A stretch of 64,000 nt of DNA from Eremomyces bilateralis CBS 781.70. Taxonomy: Eukaryota; Ascomycota; Dothideomycetes; Eremomycetales; Eremomycetaceae. The position numbers were made by a program, and so were the translations under genes. Shown one piece after another: positions 23,266 to 35,552 of this stretch. The notes beneath the pieces are model-generated. The model was not told the origin of the DNA and ran no database searches. It saw only the letters and a list, made by a program, of their open reading frames with translations. Positions within the stretch are counted from its first letter, which is position 1, and each line of letters begins with the position of its first letter. The DNA is taken from positions 1,247,406 to 1,311,405 of the forward strand of contig NW_022985068.1 in assembly GCF_010015585.1 (NCBI RefSeq), given 5' to 3'.

Positions 23266-24223
23266 TCGGAGGGATTATGCGAGCGCATTTGGATGGATGG
23301 GGCGGACGTACGGCTTGTCTCGCTCGCATGGTGGCGGCGTCACCTCGCGTTGAGGATCTTCGACGGTTTTTTCTATACATGTCCAGACGGCGTTGTTTTT
23401 GCGCGGGTTTATTGTCTGGATGCATCACACGCGTGGCGTTTTGTGCGAGTGTTCCCTGCGGGGAAATCGGGTTGTTAGCCATGATCGCATTTACATACCC
23501 GGGGTGTTGCATAGGGTTTGTTATTTCTGCTTGGATACAGTTTCGTGGCTCCCCTCGGTCACGGACATACACATTGATAGGATACGTGGGATAGGGTTAT
23601 CAATGGACGATTATGATAATGGACATGATTTGATATGAATGGTTTCTCTAGATGCTGTGATTTGCGTGCCTTGATATCATTGACCAGGAGGTCGACGACT
23701 GGGGTATAAGTGCAAGAACGTAGCAAAACCTGAGATGTATTGTCCTGGAGGTGAGAAGTCCCCAATGGATTCTGTTCAATCTGACCCTGACTCGCTATGA
23801 ACCCTCGTATCGTGGCAGCGTCCGCTACCTCGAAGTCCTTCATCTATCTGGAATTCGTCCATCGCTCTACCGCTTCCAACCATTACGCAGCATAAGCCGA
23901 TAAAAATGGGTTTGCCCCGCGCTAGGAAAAGAATGTTAGGGCCTAAAGCCGCGATACAGACACCAGGTCCCTTCTGCCCAAGTGTCTGAGGGCCATTCCG
24001 CGCTTTCCTCGCACCTTATCCCAGCATATTCCCTATCCTGACCTAAGGCTCCGGGTGGCTCCGGGTAGCTCTTTGATCAGTGACGAGCCAGAAATTATAT
24101 CGATGGTGCAGGCAAAACCCGAATGTGAAGCCCATCACACCCTAGTCGCCTCCAATCTGCCTCCAAGATTCGACGACTAGGACCCTTTCGAAATTGACTG
24201 TCCATCTTCGCTAGTCCCTCTCT
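23266..24223. other. Convergent intergenic region between the GID4-like gene and MED10
   Basis: 3' flanks of two genes that end toward each other. Short frames only, none with a motif. No repeat or RNA gene seen. Confidence 0.4.
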
Positions 24224-24770
24224 TCACCCCTCTGCCGTCCTCGTCGCACTCCAGTACCCCCCAGTACCTACAACCACCCTCCCCGCGCCCCTCTCCAACT
24301 CCGGCATCGCCCCGACGACTTCCCGCGCCAAGATATCGCGAAACCGCGCATACGCATCCGACCGTCCCTTCAGTGTCTGGTTCATCCGCTGCGCCAGCTC
24401 GACGAACTCCCGCGTGTAGATGTCCGGGTTGCGGCCGCTTTGCACGTAGTCAATCACTTCGGGAGGGAGCTGCACCGTCACGGTGGGGGCGGTGCGGGAG
24501 AGTTGGAGGAGGTGGGTAAGGAGGTGGGTGCTGGGGAGGTTAGTTGAGCCCGGGAGAGATGGACGGAAGGGAGGGGAGGGGGAACGTACATATGCCGTTG
24601 CATTGTGTCGATGGTGACTTGGCCTTCATGGGCTCCGGTGCATACTATCAGTTGGTAGAGCTCTTGAACGACGGCTCTCATTTGATCTGGAGGTGTGGTT
24701 AGCCATCACATTCTGGTAAGCATTTGTGTGGAAATTAACCATCCACTTTCCTCAACTCGGGGTCTGCCAT
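24224..24770 (-). CDS. MED10: Mediator complex subunit 10 (MED10/NUT2)
   Basis: Three exons on the minus strand (24770-24740, 24686-24590, 24530-24224) separated by introns of 53 and 59 nt give 144 residues, the usual length. The sequence follows the MED10 pattern. An N-terminal helix reads VVQELYQLIVCTGAHEG. Exons 2 and 3 join as QRHITHLLTHLLQLSRTAPTV, and the signature LPPEVIDYVQSGRNPDIYTREF is followed by FRDILAREV. MED10 is an essential part of the Mediator middle module and relays activator signals to RNA polymerase II in the nucleus. The 31-nt first exon was placed by matching the start MADPELRKVDDQ and its donor GTTAAT. Its promoter lies in a 344-bp gap shared with the divergent PXA-domain gene. 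Confidence 0.93.
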
Positions 24771-25114
24771 AGTGAGTAGATGCGAAAAAAGGCTTTAAAT
24801 CAGCTAGACTGAATGCGCTGCATTAAATAACAGAACTCTATCATAATTTAATTCTTGCTTGGAGCTTCAGTTGACTTCGATGTTGAAGTGTAGCTATATT
24901 GATGCCTTACAGTGCCTGAGGCACTAAGCTTAGTCAGCTTCGCTGATTGACCGGAATGACGACTCCCTTTGAGATGCCAATGCAATACGCTCTAATGAAG
25001 TACCGGTATTGGACAGGCATCCATTCTCTAGTTGATACATTTTGGACACTTTCTCATTATATGGCAATTCAGACGAAAAAGAGCTAGGATGTGCCATCGT
25101 GGCAAACGTGGAAG
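24771..25114. promoter_or_regulatory. Divergent promoter region of MED10 and the PXA-domain gene
   Basis: 344 bp separate the two start codons, which point away from each other. The stretch is AT-richer than its flanks. I see no unambiguous binding site. Confidence 0.45.
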
Positions 25115-28100
25115 ATGCAGCGGCCAGCCTTAACCGTTTCAGCACCTTCATTGGAAATAGGAACACCATCAAAGTCGACCGCAGACGTCTCTGACAAGGC
25201 GACTACAGCTTTCGTCCGGCGTACACTATGCTCTCAGAACAACACGGGAGATCTGGGCCGAGTGACGCCGCGCCCGGTTGAGGAGTTGCTACCGCCATTG
25301 ACCAGCTCAAACGATGTGGACCTTCAGCTTTACGGGTTCATTGCGATCATTATCAAGGAGTTCGTGTATAGTTGGTATTCGAAAATTACGCCCGATCACA
25401 CCTTTGTGGACGAGGCAATCCGAATCGTTGCACACTGCACGCGCGCATTGGAACAACGGCTTCGACAAGTCGACTTAGAATCGCTTCTCTTAGACGAGAT
25501 CCCAGATTTGATCGATGCGCATGTTACCGGTATGTGTTGCTCAGGTTGTGAAACCTCTTCCAGTTGAATTCATGGCGCTAAATAACATCGCTCCTTTACA
25601 GCCTACCGTGTCGCGCACCAATCCGCCGACTTGCATCCCTACTCTGCTGGAGCAAGGCAGGTCTATCACACCCTCAACCCGCATCCAGCACTATCGCCCG
25701 CACCGGTGCCTGCGAACCCGGAAACTGTTCGCGAACAAGAACGGAATGAGGAGGCGTGGCGTCATTTGTTGGTGCAGGGAGTATTGGCGGTACTCCTCCC
25801 AACGGAAGATCTCGAGAATCGTTGCCTTCATGCGTTAGTAACGGAAAGTTTGGCCGAAATGATCCTTGGCACAGGGGTCAGCGGAAGAGTCTGTGAGGGA
25901 TGGGTACTGTGGGAAGGCATTACGAAAGCCATCGGGGCTGCGAAGTCACGTTCAACCGACTTGAAAGAGATGAAGAGGAGCAAACGAAGGTTGGGCTCGT
26001 TGGGTCGGCTCGAACGCTTTGGGTTACTCTCCTCGCACGGCGCTGATAAGTTTCCGAGAAGAGCATCCAGCTGGACATCTCTATCCGGATCTGTTTCAGC
26101 GTGGTTTTGGATTGCTGCCCAATATGTATTTTTGGCGTTTACGGCATTACGCGGGGCGATCATTGCATTTGCAACATCATCCTCCTTACCGGCAAGAGGG
26201 GCAGCGATCGCAAAATCACCATCCGTCGAAGTCGCGCATAGCGAAATTCCCTCATTCAAATCCGAAAGTGGAAGACAGGCCCCGGAATCGCTGCGACCTA
26301 TTGTAAGCATGAAGGCATGGGCGTGCTTTGCGAACCTAATCGAGCTGGATGACTGCATGCCATGGTTAAGTGGCTTTATTGCGATTCTCTATACGGGAGT
26401 GGTGGAGGGGCCGGGTCGGTTGGGTTACACAGACGGCACATTGGACAGGTAAGTGGACATGTCTTTCATTTCTCACTCGTGTTTTACCCAGTCAATGGTC
26501 ATGATTGTCGTGATTTTCCTCTTCGTTCCGGACATATCCGTTGCGAAACCTAGCCGGACGATTAAAACTGGTCGGCAATCCTGCCACGGTTGCTCGGTGA
26601 AAAGATTGGCTTCATTCGCATCGTCGAGCCGACCCAGCGGGCACGGGCAAAGGCAACCCGCATACGGGAGGAGTCAAGTGACCTGGCGCCAGCCAGTCAT
26701 CTCACAGGATGGCTTCTCTTATCGAACCCCCCTTGCCCTCCATTTCTGGTGTCCGTGTGCAAGGGCGTTACTGATGGAGGGTGGAGGGGCCCACCCCTCC
26801 CGTCTGCAACTCGGGCGCCCAGGCGCCCACTACAGAACGTGCCAGGAATTCCCCGCTTGCCTCCAATGTCGCAGCCCAACGGGCAAGGGTCCCACTCTGG
26901 CTTTTCTTCATTACAAGCATTCTTTGCATCTTCATTTGCTGGAGTATGCCGGGCTTGAAATTGATAACGGACACCGGTCTTTTTTTCGCCTGAAAACAAG
27001 GGAAGAGCGGATATGCAACAAAAGCCAAAAAGATTGAAGCTACTCCTTGACTTTACGACCCGGACAGGGTCTGCCGGACATCATACCAATCCTTTTTGAG
27101 ATGCCGAGCTTTCCACTTGCTGCTTGTTTCACCCTCGACTCCATGATTGATCAGCAATTCTCTCACGCTTCGGTCGATGCTAGCATGGGAATATCCAATC
27201 GTCGTCTAATCATGCTATATGATGCTGAGCAAGATATACGACTCCGCACTATGTGCAAAGAGCAGTGTATTTCGTCATGGCAATCAATGGCTGATTTCAA
27301 GCTGACTGCGGACTTGCCTCGTCTCCTTCGATGCGACGTATTGGAACTCACCTGTCAAATTTCATGGATACGCGCCCGCCTGATCTGATACCAGATATTC
27401 GGGACGAGCAGCGGCCCGCCCATGTCTGCAGGATAGCGAGCGTGCTCGTTTTGTGCATTAATTCCCTGGCGACTACGACGTTGGTCATAGCTTTTGGTGG
27501 CTTTGTGAGGTTGAGTGATATCTATCATTCTCTCTCAATTACAAGGGACCTGGTCATTCCACAAAGTCGATACGCCATGAATGTCAACGCCTCGGATCGA
27601 GCTCTCTTGCGAGCTCAGCACCTCAACGGTTCTGTTTTAGCGAGATGACGACCATGCTACTTCTATGTTCCACCATTCGGTGCCTTGCGCTGGACGACAC
27701 CATTACACATCTCAACGCTAAGGATCGGCTTATTCGTCCCTTGAGGCAGGTCTTACCTCTGGATCTTTGCGGCAATGGCACTACACGACCAAATCCCCTA
27801 GCATTGTTGAGTCGCTAGTTATGAGTTCTAGACGACAAAGAATTGGTTGCGCTCGATTTTGGATGGTTTCAACATTCCGATCCCGCCATGGTCCCAAGGA
27901 TGCCAAAAAACTCTTGACCAAGGATACACACAGCCGATGCCCACATCCATCTACCAGCGTCATCGATTTGCCGTCAATCCTTCCTTCCTTACATCGTCAT
28001 CGGTCCCGTCTCTTAGTGCGCCTGGGGAGGTCTATGCTACTAGGATGGAGCGGGGAGACACTTCCCCGGGCGCCTCATTCTCTTGGTGGCGATCAAACGG

Positions 28101-29106
28101 CTAGGACCCGTACACGCTTTTGATCGTCTCAGCAAGGCGGAATACGACCTGTATATTCCATTGTTGATTTACCATGGCCTTTGTCGAAGACAAGTGACGT
28201 GTAAAACGGATATCTCAAAACGAGATAGTCGCACAGAAACGATTCCAACCAGCCGACCAACCTTCTTTCCACCAACCGTAGACAAGCCAACACCTGGCTG
28301 TCATGGCGCTCACAGGGAATTGACGCCGTCCCTGGGGTATTCGAATTCGGCACCTCCTTGCATGTTTCGCAGCATCATCGTCCTTCAGCTTCATCCAATT
28401 GCGGACCTCGTACACATCAGTGCTCTTGCCACAATCAAAAGCCATCTAATGAATCTTCTAAACATTCCGTTATTCCACGCTTGTCTCACTTTTCAACAGC
28501 AACAATTGCGCTACCCATTCTCAAATTGTCCGGACGAACCAATCATTACCTATCTTGTTCTTGGATGCAGGCTTCCCTTGCACCGCCTTTGCGGTAGCTC
28601 ATGTGCCGTTGATATCGAAAAGTCCAGTTTCATTTCTGCGCATTTACTGACCAATGCTTTCATCTATCAGAATCCTTTCTAACCACGTCCAAACGTTGCT
28701 CCGCGCTCCAACCCTTCTGCCCACACTTCTCCGCAATGCCCGCTCGGCGCTGTTTCCCAATAACAGTCCCCCCCCTACGAGAACCGTGCCATCCATCGAG
28801 GAGCAGCTCGCTATCCGCCGGAAATGCGCGGAGACGATCGCTGGCTTGATCCCACCCTTCGTATCTGCCGTGTACTTTTCCAAAGAGAAGGTTGAGGATG
28901 GTCCGAGGCGGGTCGGAAGGGCTCCTGATGAAAAGAAGACTTCGGCTGTGGATGAGATCGAGGTGATTCTGAAGGTCTTCGGAGATACGTATATGAATAA
29001 GCATCTCATCTTTGGTGTCATCGAGTTGGTTGTCATTCGACTCTTGCCGGAGATGGCAGAGTTGGGAGTTGAAGGTCTGATGGCGGAGCGGTTGGGAGAA
29101 GTATGA
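25115..29106 (+). CDS. PXA-domain (PX-associated) protein with an intron enlarged by an insertion
   Basis: Three exons, 25115-25529, 25602-26448 and 28671-29106, give 565 residues in frame. The N-terminal PXA domain (about residues 35-290) reads PRPVEELLPPLTSSNDVDLQLYG, then FVYSWYSKITPDHTFVDEAI, ALEQRL, LPTEDLENRCLHALVTE and FAEMI-like SLAEMILGTG. It is followed by hydrophobic segments (WFWIAAQYVFLAFTALRG). The C-terminal exon reads NHVQTLLRAPTLLPTLLRN and HLIFGVIELVVIRLLPEM. PXA proteins are membrane-associated relatives of sorting nexins; this subgroup is uncharacterised. Intron 1 is 72 nt. Intron 2 (26449-28670) is 2222 nt because of an insertion. Its donor GTAAGT, branch CTGAC and acceptor TATCAG are intact, and joining the exons restores LDR|ILSNHV. 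Whether the enlarged intron is still spliced is unknown. Confidence 0.85.
26464..28637. mobile_element. 2154-bp insertion with 10-bp direct repeats inside an intron
   Basis: TTTCATTTCT occurs at 26464-26473 and again at 28628-28637. Removing the 2154 bp between the copies plus one copy leaves a 58-nt intron with a normal donor, CTGAC branch point and acceptor, which is strong evidence that the repeats are a target-site duplication. The inserted DNA holds only short overlapping frames (for example 27047-27388 and 28083-28682, +) with no transposase or polymerase motif I recognise. The ends show no convincing terminal inverted repeats and no poly-A tail. A 10-bp duplication would suit a non-autonomous Mutator-like element (9-11 bp is usual for that group), but the class is not proven. 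Confidence 0.75.
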
Positions 29107-30165
29107 AGTGCAAATCGGTTCTTTTCTGTTTTGGAGTGAGCTCGTCAGTTTGAAGATACCCTTAATAGCATATTCGTAATTCAATGGAAATTTTGCACGA
29201 TACGAAATGAGCCATTCGAGTTGTTTACAAGCGCCATCAATTCCTCTAAGAAATCGTTCATTCGCAGGCTTTGAAAGGCTTTATCTGGACGCGGATGGAT
29301 CCCGAAGCCTTCCATGAGCCCTGCGAATGCAAGTCGTTACATATAAACAATGAAGCCGCCGAGACGCAACGTAAATACATATCCTTCTCCACGTCTCACG
29401 CTTCCTGATATCCTGTTAGGGCAAGGGCCACGAGTCAGCGACGTCTATGGCTCCTTAATATGGCCCTAGACTTCACCCAGTCCACGATTCCCTCGAAACC
29501 GAAATGCAAAGTCACATATAATCGCCCAAAATGACCCTGATGAAACTCCAGATAGCACATGCAATAGCCCTGAGAAACCCAATACAGATGAGGACTGAAA
29601 AAACGGAGAATGGCTCCGCGCGGGCGGATAAACCGTCTTTGGTTTGGAAGATTTGTGGTGATGATGATCGAAATGTTTTGGAGTTCCCCCAAAGGTCCCT
29701 TGCGAGACGTGCGTCCTTGACCTGTACCAGTGCCCCTTGATGTTTCCGATGCCCATGATCCCTATATCCCGTTCCCATCCCTGCCCAGAGTCTCCGATAC
29801 CGAAAGGAGATACACTCGCTGTGCAAGATAAATGACGCTAGCCTGTTAATGGCGAATAAGTGAGGAAGGTGAAAGGGTAGAAGCGCAAAAACGAAATGTA
29901 CACAAATAAATGATGGTAACTGTAGATCCAAAAACAAAAGACGCAGAATGATGACGAAAGCATGACTTCTGCGGAACTGAAGCCGGTGTCAGAATGTAAT
30001 CGTTAGAACGATGCAGGTGTGGGATTTTTCGGTACTCAAACAGAGTAATCGTTTGCGGCGTTGTTGAACCGCCGATGCCAGTGCGGATAAACAAATCGCA
30101 TGCGGGTTCAAGTGCTTGATATCGGTTTGCGTGTCCATATCCCAGTTGCACGTCAACGCCACTTT
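29107..30165. other. Convergent intergenic region
   Basis: Lies between the stop codons of the PXA gene and the CENP-B-type gene. Several overlapping minus-strand frames (29435-29937) have no family resemblance. No repeat or RNA gene found. Confidence 0.4.
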
Positions 30166-32140
30166 CTAGTCTCTCATGCCCTCGCTTATGGCAACACCAA
30201 GGCCGATACCGAGTTGCTGAACGCCTCCTGGCTGCGAAAAGGACTGGCGTCTCAACTTCAACTTCTCCATCAACTTCCCGATTGTCACGTACTCTTGCGG
30301 CTCAACCAGTCCGCTCGGTTGATGCTGGAAGAACTGCATCACCACTTCAAGTGCTCGTCGGGCATCTTCTTGGCTGGGGCTACCGGCTGCTGGCTGAGGC
30401 GTCGAGTTGAGCACCGCCCGATGTTGAATAGGGCTGAATGCGCTCTCCGTGGAGGAATTCGGTGCAGTTGTGACACTAGCTGGCGTGATTGGAGACGATT
30501 GGTGCATACGGTCGAGCCGGGTCTGGACGTGGGGCATCAGGACGGGTGACGGAGAGTGAACTGGTTGGTGCTGCGCCGTCGTAAGAGGCGGAAGAGCAGA
30601 TGATGCTGACATTGAAGGAGGCGGCATCTCAGATGCGCTGGTAGCTGCGGCTTCCAGTTGTTCCTCGGCGGATGGCAGCGGGTTCGACGAAAGCTCGCCC
30701 ATCGGCGAGTCGCGCGCTGTCGATGGTATGTACTTTGGTGTTAAGGAATCTGACGTCGGACCCGTGCTGGGAGTGAAGGCTTGTGGTTCGATGCCCAGCA
30801 TTGGGAACGTCTGGCTGCGAGGACGTTGGAAGCCGTTCGAGCCGGGTGTAGTGCTACCGCTGACCGATGTCATACGACCTTTGGTTGGAACGAAAGGACT
30901 CTGTCCGGTCGCGGATTCCGGAGAGAAAAAAGGCGAAGTCGGGCTTGTAGGACCTGGAGAGAACGAAGACGGAGCCGCGTCAGTAAATACAGAAGACAGA
31001 GACGTATTGCTTTGCGAGTGGAAAGGCCGGTGGTTTTGTTGGGCCTGGTTAAAATCGAAGAAATGATCTGGACTTTCAGCCTTCCCAGCGCCGGCTCCTT
31101 CTTCTGTTTTGGTCACCGCCATAGCCAAATCGATAGGAGAGACGGTGCCGGCTGGATCCGGCGTAGTAGGCGAAATTCCTCCGGGGGTTTGAGACTGCGA
31201 AGCAGGATTGGACTGGTCCTCCGAGTCTTCTGCTATCGAGCCTTTCCGCGACTTCGAGCCTAGCAGGTTGTTCTTCGCACGGAACTTGTTTAACCAGGAG
31301 TTGCTGTTTGCCTTAGCCTGACCCTCTGAGGTGCCCAGTGCCGTCGCAAAGTACCGGAACCGCTCTCGAATCTCTTGGTCCGAAATGGCCATTCCACGTT
31401 TGTTTTGCTGGTTTCGCGCCCAGGTAGAAACAGCACGTTCAAGATCCTGGGACTTGCCTTTGCTCTTCTTCGCAGGGGAACGACTTCCATCTTCTTGGTA
31501 GAGATACTTTTCTTTGTTCCTCAGGACTTTGGAGACCGTGCTAGGCGACATTAGAACACTGATCCACAACATCACTAGTCTCCTCAAGCATACCTTCGTT
31601 CGACACCGAACATGGCTGAGCAGCTAATCTTAGCATTGCGCATTCCTTGCAGCTAGAGAGAAACTTACCACCAATTTCCGTCTGCTTCACATTCGGATGC
31701 TCCTCATGGTACAGACACATCCTTCTCCGGTCTGTATCAGTCAGCGTCTTCCGAGGCGTCGACGTTCTTGAGCTGGTCGACGTCGCAGAGATCGGCGTTG
31801 AGGCCGGCGCAACAGGCACCGCTGGCGTTGTGCTTGGATAAATGGGAGGCACGTAGGTGGACTGGCTCGTGAGCATACTGGGCCACTGTTGCTGTTGCGG
31901 CATGACCAGCGGCTGGAGTTGGTGAGTTGGTCGCGGCGGAGGCATCGTCGACGGCATGCCATGAGTGTACATTGGCTCCATTGGCATCGGAGCAAATGCG
32001 AAACCCGGATACTCGTGCACAGGAGATTGATGCACTGAGTGCGGATAGGGATTCCCGTTGGTGTCGACCCAATTGCCACCACCATCATGATATCCCCCGG
32101 TGCTCCCTGGCTCTTGATGTTGCTGGTGATCATGATCCAT
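30166..32140 (-). CDS. CENP-B/Tc5-type helix-turn-helix DNA-binding protein
   Basis: Three exons on the minus strand: 32140-31669, a 22-nt micro-exon at 31615-31594, and 31540-30166. The two introns are both 53 nt and the product has 622 residues. A Gln/Pro-rich N-terminus leads into an N-terminal HTH (about residues 130-175: LTDTDRRRMCLYHEEHP, then TEIGAMFGVERSTVSKVLR, completed by the micro-exon). A CENP-B-type second HTH follows (about 190-255: DLERAVSTWARNQQNKRGMAI, IRERFRYFATALGTSEG, SWLNKFRAKNNL). The remaining ~360 residues are Ser/Pro/Thr-rich and probably disordered, ending in a short helical tail. No DDE transposase domain is present, so this is a host protein that shares its DNA-binding half with pogo/Tigger transposases. 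It is probably a nuclear transcription or chromatin factor. The closest characterised relatives cannot be named from sequence alone. Confidence 0.85.
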
Positions 32141-35100
32141 CGCGATTCCTGGTGTGTATGAAGCTAACCAACTTCCCGCTCAGTTGCAGAAAACAATTGG
32201 CGAAGTTCCAATTCAGAAATGGTCCGAAATATTCGTTTGACCCTTCAATCCACTTCAGGGAGCAGGCGGCCTAGGGCTGCACGGCGTTTCCTGGGGAAAG
32301 GAACCTTTGACCCGGAAGACTGCATGCAGCAAGTGGGCGGTTCCTGATGTAGTGAAGCGAAGGACGAGCGTGTTTGCCGGGTTTTGGTCTAGTACCACGG
32401 GCAAGCCGGTGCAACTGGGGCGTAGATGGCGGCCGAGGACCCAACCGAAGGGAATTGGGAAAGAGGACGGCACAAAAAATAAGGTGAATGCGGAGCTGCG
32501 AGGCACCAACACGTCAACCCTACATGTGGTGCAGCAGTATCGCAGAAGGAAATGAAGATGCAAGAGAGCTGCAGGATGAGGAGGAGGATGTATATGGTTG
32601 GATAAGTGGAGGAAGGTTGAGCATAAGCCGGCGACGGAGTGGTGGTGGGGGAGGACAAGGAGGTTAAGCCTGGCTCCAGCAAATCGACTTGCAACAACTC
32701 CTTATTACACAGTACTGCTCCCTCAGGCGGACAACACACTGGCGTTTTTAGCAGTTAGACCTAATTATCCAGTCAACGTCGACGGAGCGGAGCGACGCGA
32801 GAGCGGGAGCACTGCGGGAGGATTGCTATAAGCGCGGGTGCCTCGCCGATTTTGTTTCCTGCTTAGTGCTTAGGGCGACGGATCCCCGAGATCGACTTGG
32901 GGTTCTGATCGAATCTCTTTGAACCCACACCTGTGATTTGAGTCTAGCGTTCGGTAGAGCAGATAACTATTGACGATCCGGGCAGGGAGCACCATTTTCA
33001 CAGGCAGGCGACGGAGACGAGATCCGAATCCCTGCCAATTGCGTGCCCAAAAGAATCAATGAGGTGGAGAACTGGAGATAATGTTTTAGCCAGGAAAAGA
33101 CTGTCACCAGGTGTAAAAAAACGAAGAAGCGACTTCTTCATGGAGTATTGGGCGGTCGTAGCAACGCAGTAACTACCCGTACTGGTTGGTGAAGACGAGG
33201 TCGCATCCAAGGAGCACAGAGCGCCCGTCGTGGGCTGTCAATCGAAGGTCGACTTCAAGCCCCCAAGGACTGGGCGCCCTGTTTCGGTCTTGCTCGCTGC
33301 TGAGGGCTGCTGCATCCCTTAGGTCTGGCGCATTTTCCCAGCAGTCTCTTTTCTCAACAGTGCAAATGCCCAATAATGATCTCCCGCCAATTTGCCTGAA
33401 TATCTGGGCTTCTGCGCCCCAGATACCACCATAGACAGCCCCACTGCGTCGCCGGCCGGGGCCCCTGGGCTCTGGTGGCAGATTGGCAGCCGGACGAGGG
33501 TCCCCATGCTCCATGGCTTTCTCGTGAGCCTGGGTGGGACCATGGGGGCTGGCCATTGGGGGGACGGGGAGGAACATGCACATTGCGGACGAGGAGCCCC
33601 TGGCAAATGGGATGCTCTGGCGATAGTGTCTAGTGTGAGCGCCAAAAGGGCATCCCCACCAGTCAAGCATGCCGAGATCGCCTGCATCCTCAAAAGTTGT
33701 AACTGTGCCTCTCGTTCAGGAATAATATGCTTCAGTACCGAGTATCGTGATGGAAATCAAGAAGCGTTGAGACTGGGGGAGAGTAGGGAATATCGGGAAT
33801 CAAAGTTGTACTCGGAGCCCCAGGTAGACGCAAGAAATGGGTTGAAGAGGCACTGGGACATCAAATCACTCCCTATCCTCCTCGAACTAGGATGGATCCT
33901 TCAAGGACTGAGCTCACTGAAAGCTTTCAAATCATCTCGAATGACAACTGAAACCCTAGATACTGCTTTGTCAAGCCAATGTTATTCTCGTTCCAACAAG
34001 TGTCTCCAACCCGGACCCAATGGCGGCGTAGAGATCCAATGAAGCACTCTGTATGGAACGCTGTAGCTTTCACGTTTGTTCATGATGGCTTCCTTGGAAC
34101 GCGTCTTCCCGATGACGGAGCCTTTCTTCCCTTGTCGTGTTCTGCTCCAATTGAGACTATCGACCTCAATTTTCAGGTGCTCCTAACGGAATCGAACTGG
34201 AGGTGAGTGGGAAAGTCGATACCGAACCTTGTCAACTTTCGTTCCGGGATATCAGGGCCTCAAGGAAGTTCGTGGAGGTCGGTATCCGTCATGCTCATGC
34301 ATGCAGTGATGCCTTCTGGGCCGGTCCATCCTTGGGCCACGAGATCAACCATACCTGCGACCCGCTGCGTGCACGAACGGTCCGATAATTAAACCACTAA
34401 CCATCGGCTCAACGAGGAGATTCTTTCCTTCGAAAAACATTGTCTTGCGGCGCAGGCTGTCAGGCATCGCTCAATAATCGATGGGACTAGATTGTCCCGC
34501 TGCGGGCGCGATTTCTCCCGCAGTCCCGCTCGAAGGATGCTACGAAATCCTTGAATGAGGCGAGTGGGTTGTGGGGGGCATGTCAACCCCCCCCGATAAC
34601 CCGGCGAGAAGACCCCCCTCCTCATCAGCAATTGACAATTCGGCATGAACACGCTCGGTCCACCTGCAGCTCTGGGCCCTCTGACTGGTTGAGAAAGGCG
34701 GTGATCACCCCTGTAAATCGGTGCATTTCCCATATTCCGCGAAAACGACGGCCGTTGATTGGCGGCCCGGCGCAAAAAAAAGTCAAAGAAATGGAATTTG
34801 AGGCACAATTGTTGAGCGCGGGCATCAGGGTAGAGGAATGTGTCCCGTCCTTAACGCTCGCCCCATCTCGATAGAATGATCGTCACAGTGAAACGATTGC
34901 AGAAGCTAGAAGACCGAAGAATGAACAGTGCTCTCCGATGCGGGTGAAAATGGCCTGACCATAACACCGTTCAGCTAGGAAAGGTTCCACCCGTCAGATT
35001 CTGGGCAGACGACCAACTATTGGTTCCAGAAGAGTCCGCATCGCTATGATCGTTGGCTCTGTTTCCTTTCCTATCTGCCTCCACGAGGCCCAAAACGGTG

Positions 35101-35552
35101 AGGCTCGTGGGATCAGCGTGCGATGAAAATATCTCTGGGTGGAATAAGCATCTTCATTGGTGATGTTTCCGCGGAACACAAATGGAAGTTGGAACGGCGC
35201 GACAAGTTAGTTGAACCTTTCAGTGATGTTGGATTTTGAACGCCTCTCATTGTTCTGGCTATCGTAGCGAGCAGCGACTCGGAACCAAGGACATTTCGAT
35301 AGCTCTCGTGTCCCAGATTTTTATCCCGTGAATATTGACGAGGATTTTGATGATTCCCGCCCGTTCCGCGATGCGCGGCACAGCTGATTCTCTTACATCG
35401 TACTCGTCGGGTGCCGGTTCCAACGCTGTGGGTATTTGCAATACAATTGAAGCCTCATGATCCCTTGTTCTCACCACTCAATTTGCAGTTTCGCCGCCCA
35501 GTCTTTTGACCGGTTGCTAGTAGCCGTTTAGCCATTCCGTCGTCGTTGATAC
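32141..35552. other. Long intergenic region without a supported gene
   Basis: About 3.4 kb. The first few hundred bases are the promoter and leader of the CENP-B-type gene. Two overlapping frames on opposite strands (33173-33670 minus, 33392-34042 plus) are open but show no motif, and I do not regard either as a gene. The 34.4-35.5 kb part contains only short frames. No tRNA-like structure noticed. Confidence 0.4.

Noticed and set aside
26474-28627. Terminal inverted repeats for the intron insertion
   Set aside because: The two ends match only about half of 30 positions when compared by eye, too weak to call.
28083-28682. 199-codon plus-strand frame in the inserted DNA
   Set aside because: It crosses the inferred end of the insertion and the splice acceptor of the PXA gene and has no motif, so it is probably fortuitous.
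33173-34042. Overlapping open frames on both strands (165 codons minus, 216 codons plus)
   Set aside because: Each is the shadow of the other in a GC-rich patch; neither has a domain, a convincing start context or splice continuation.
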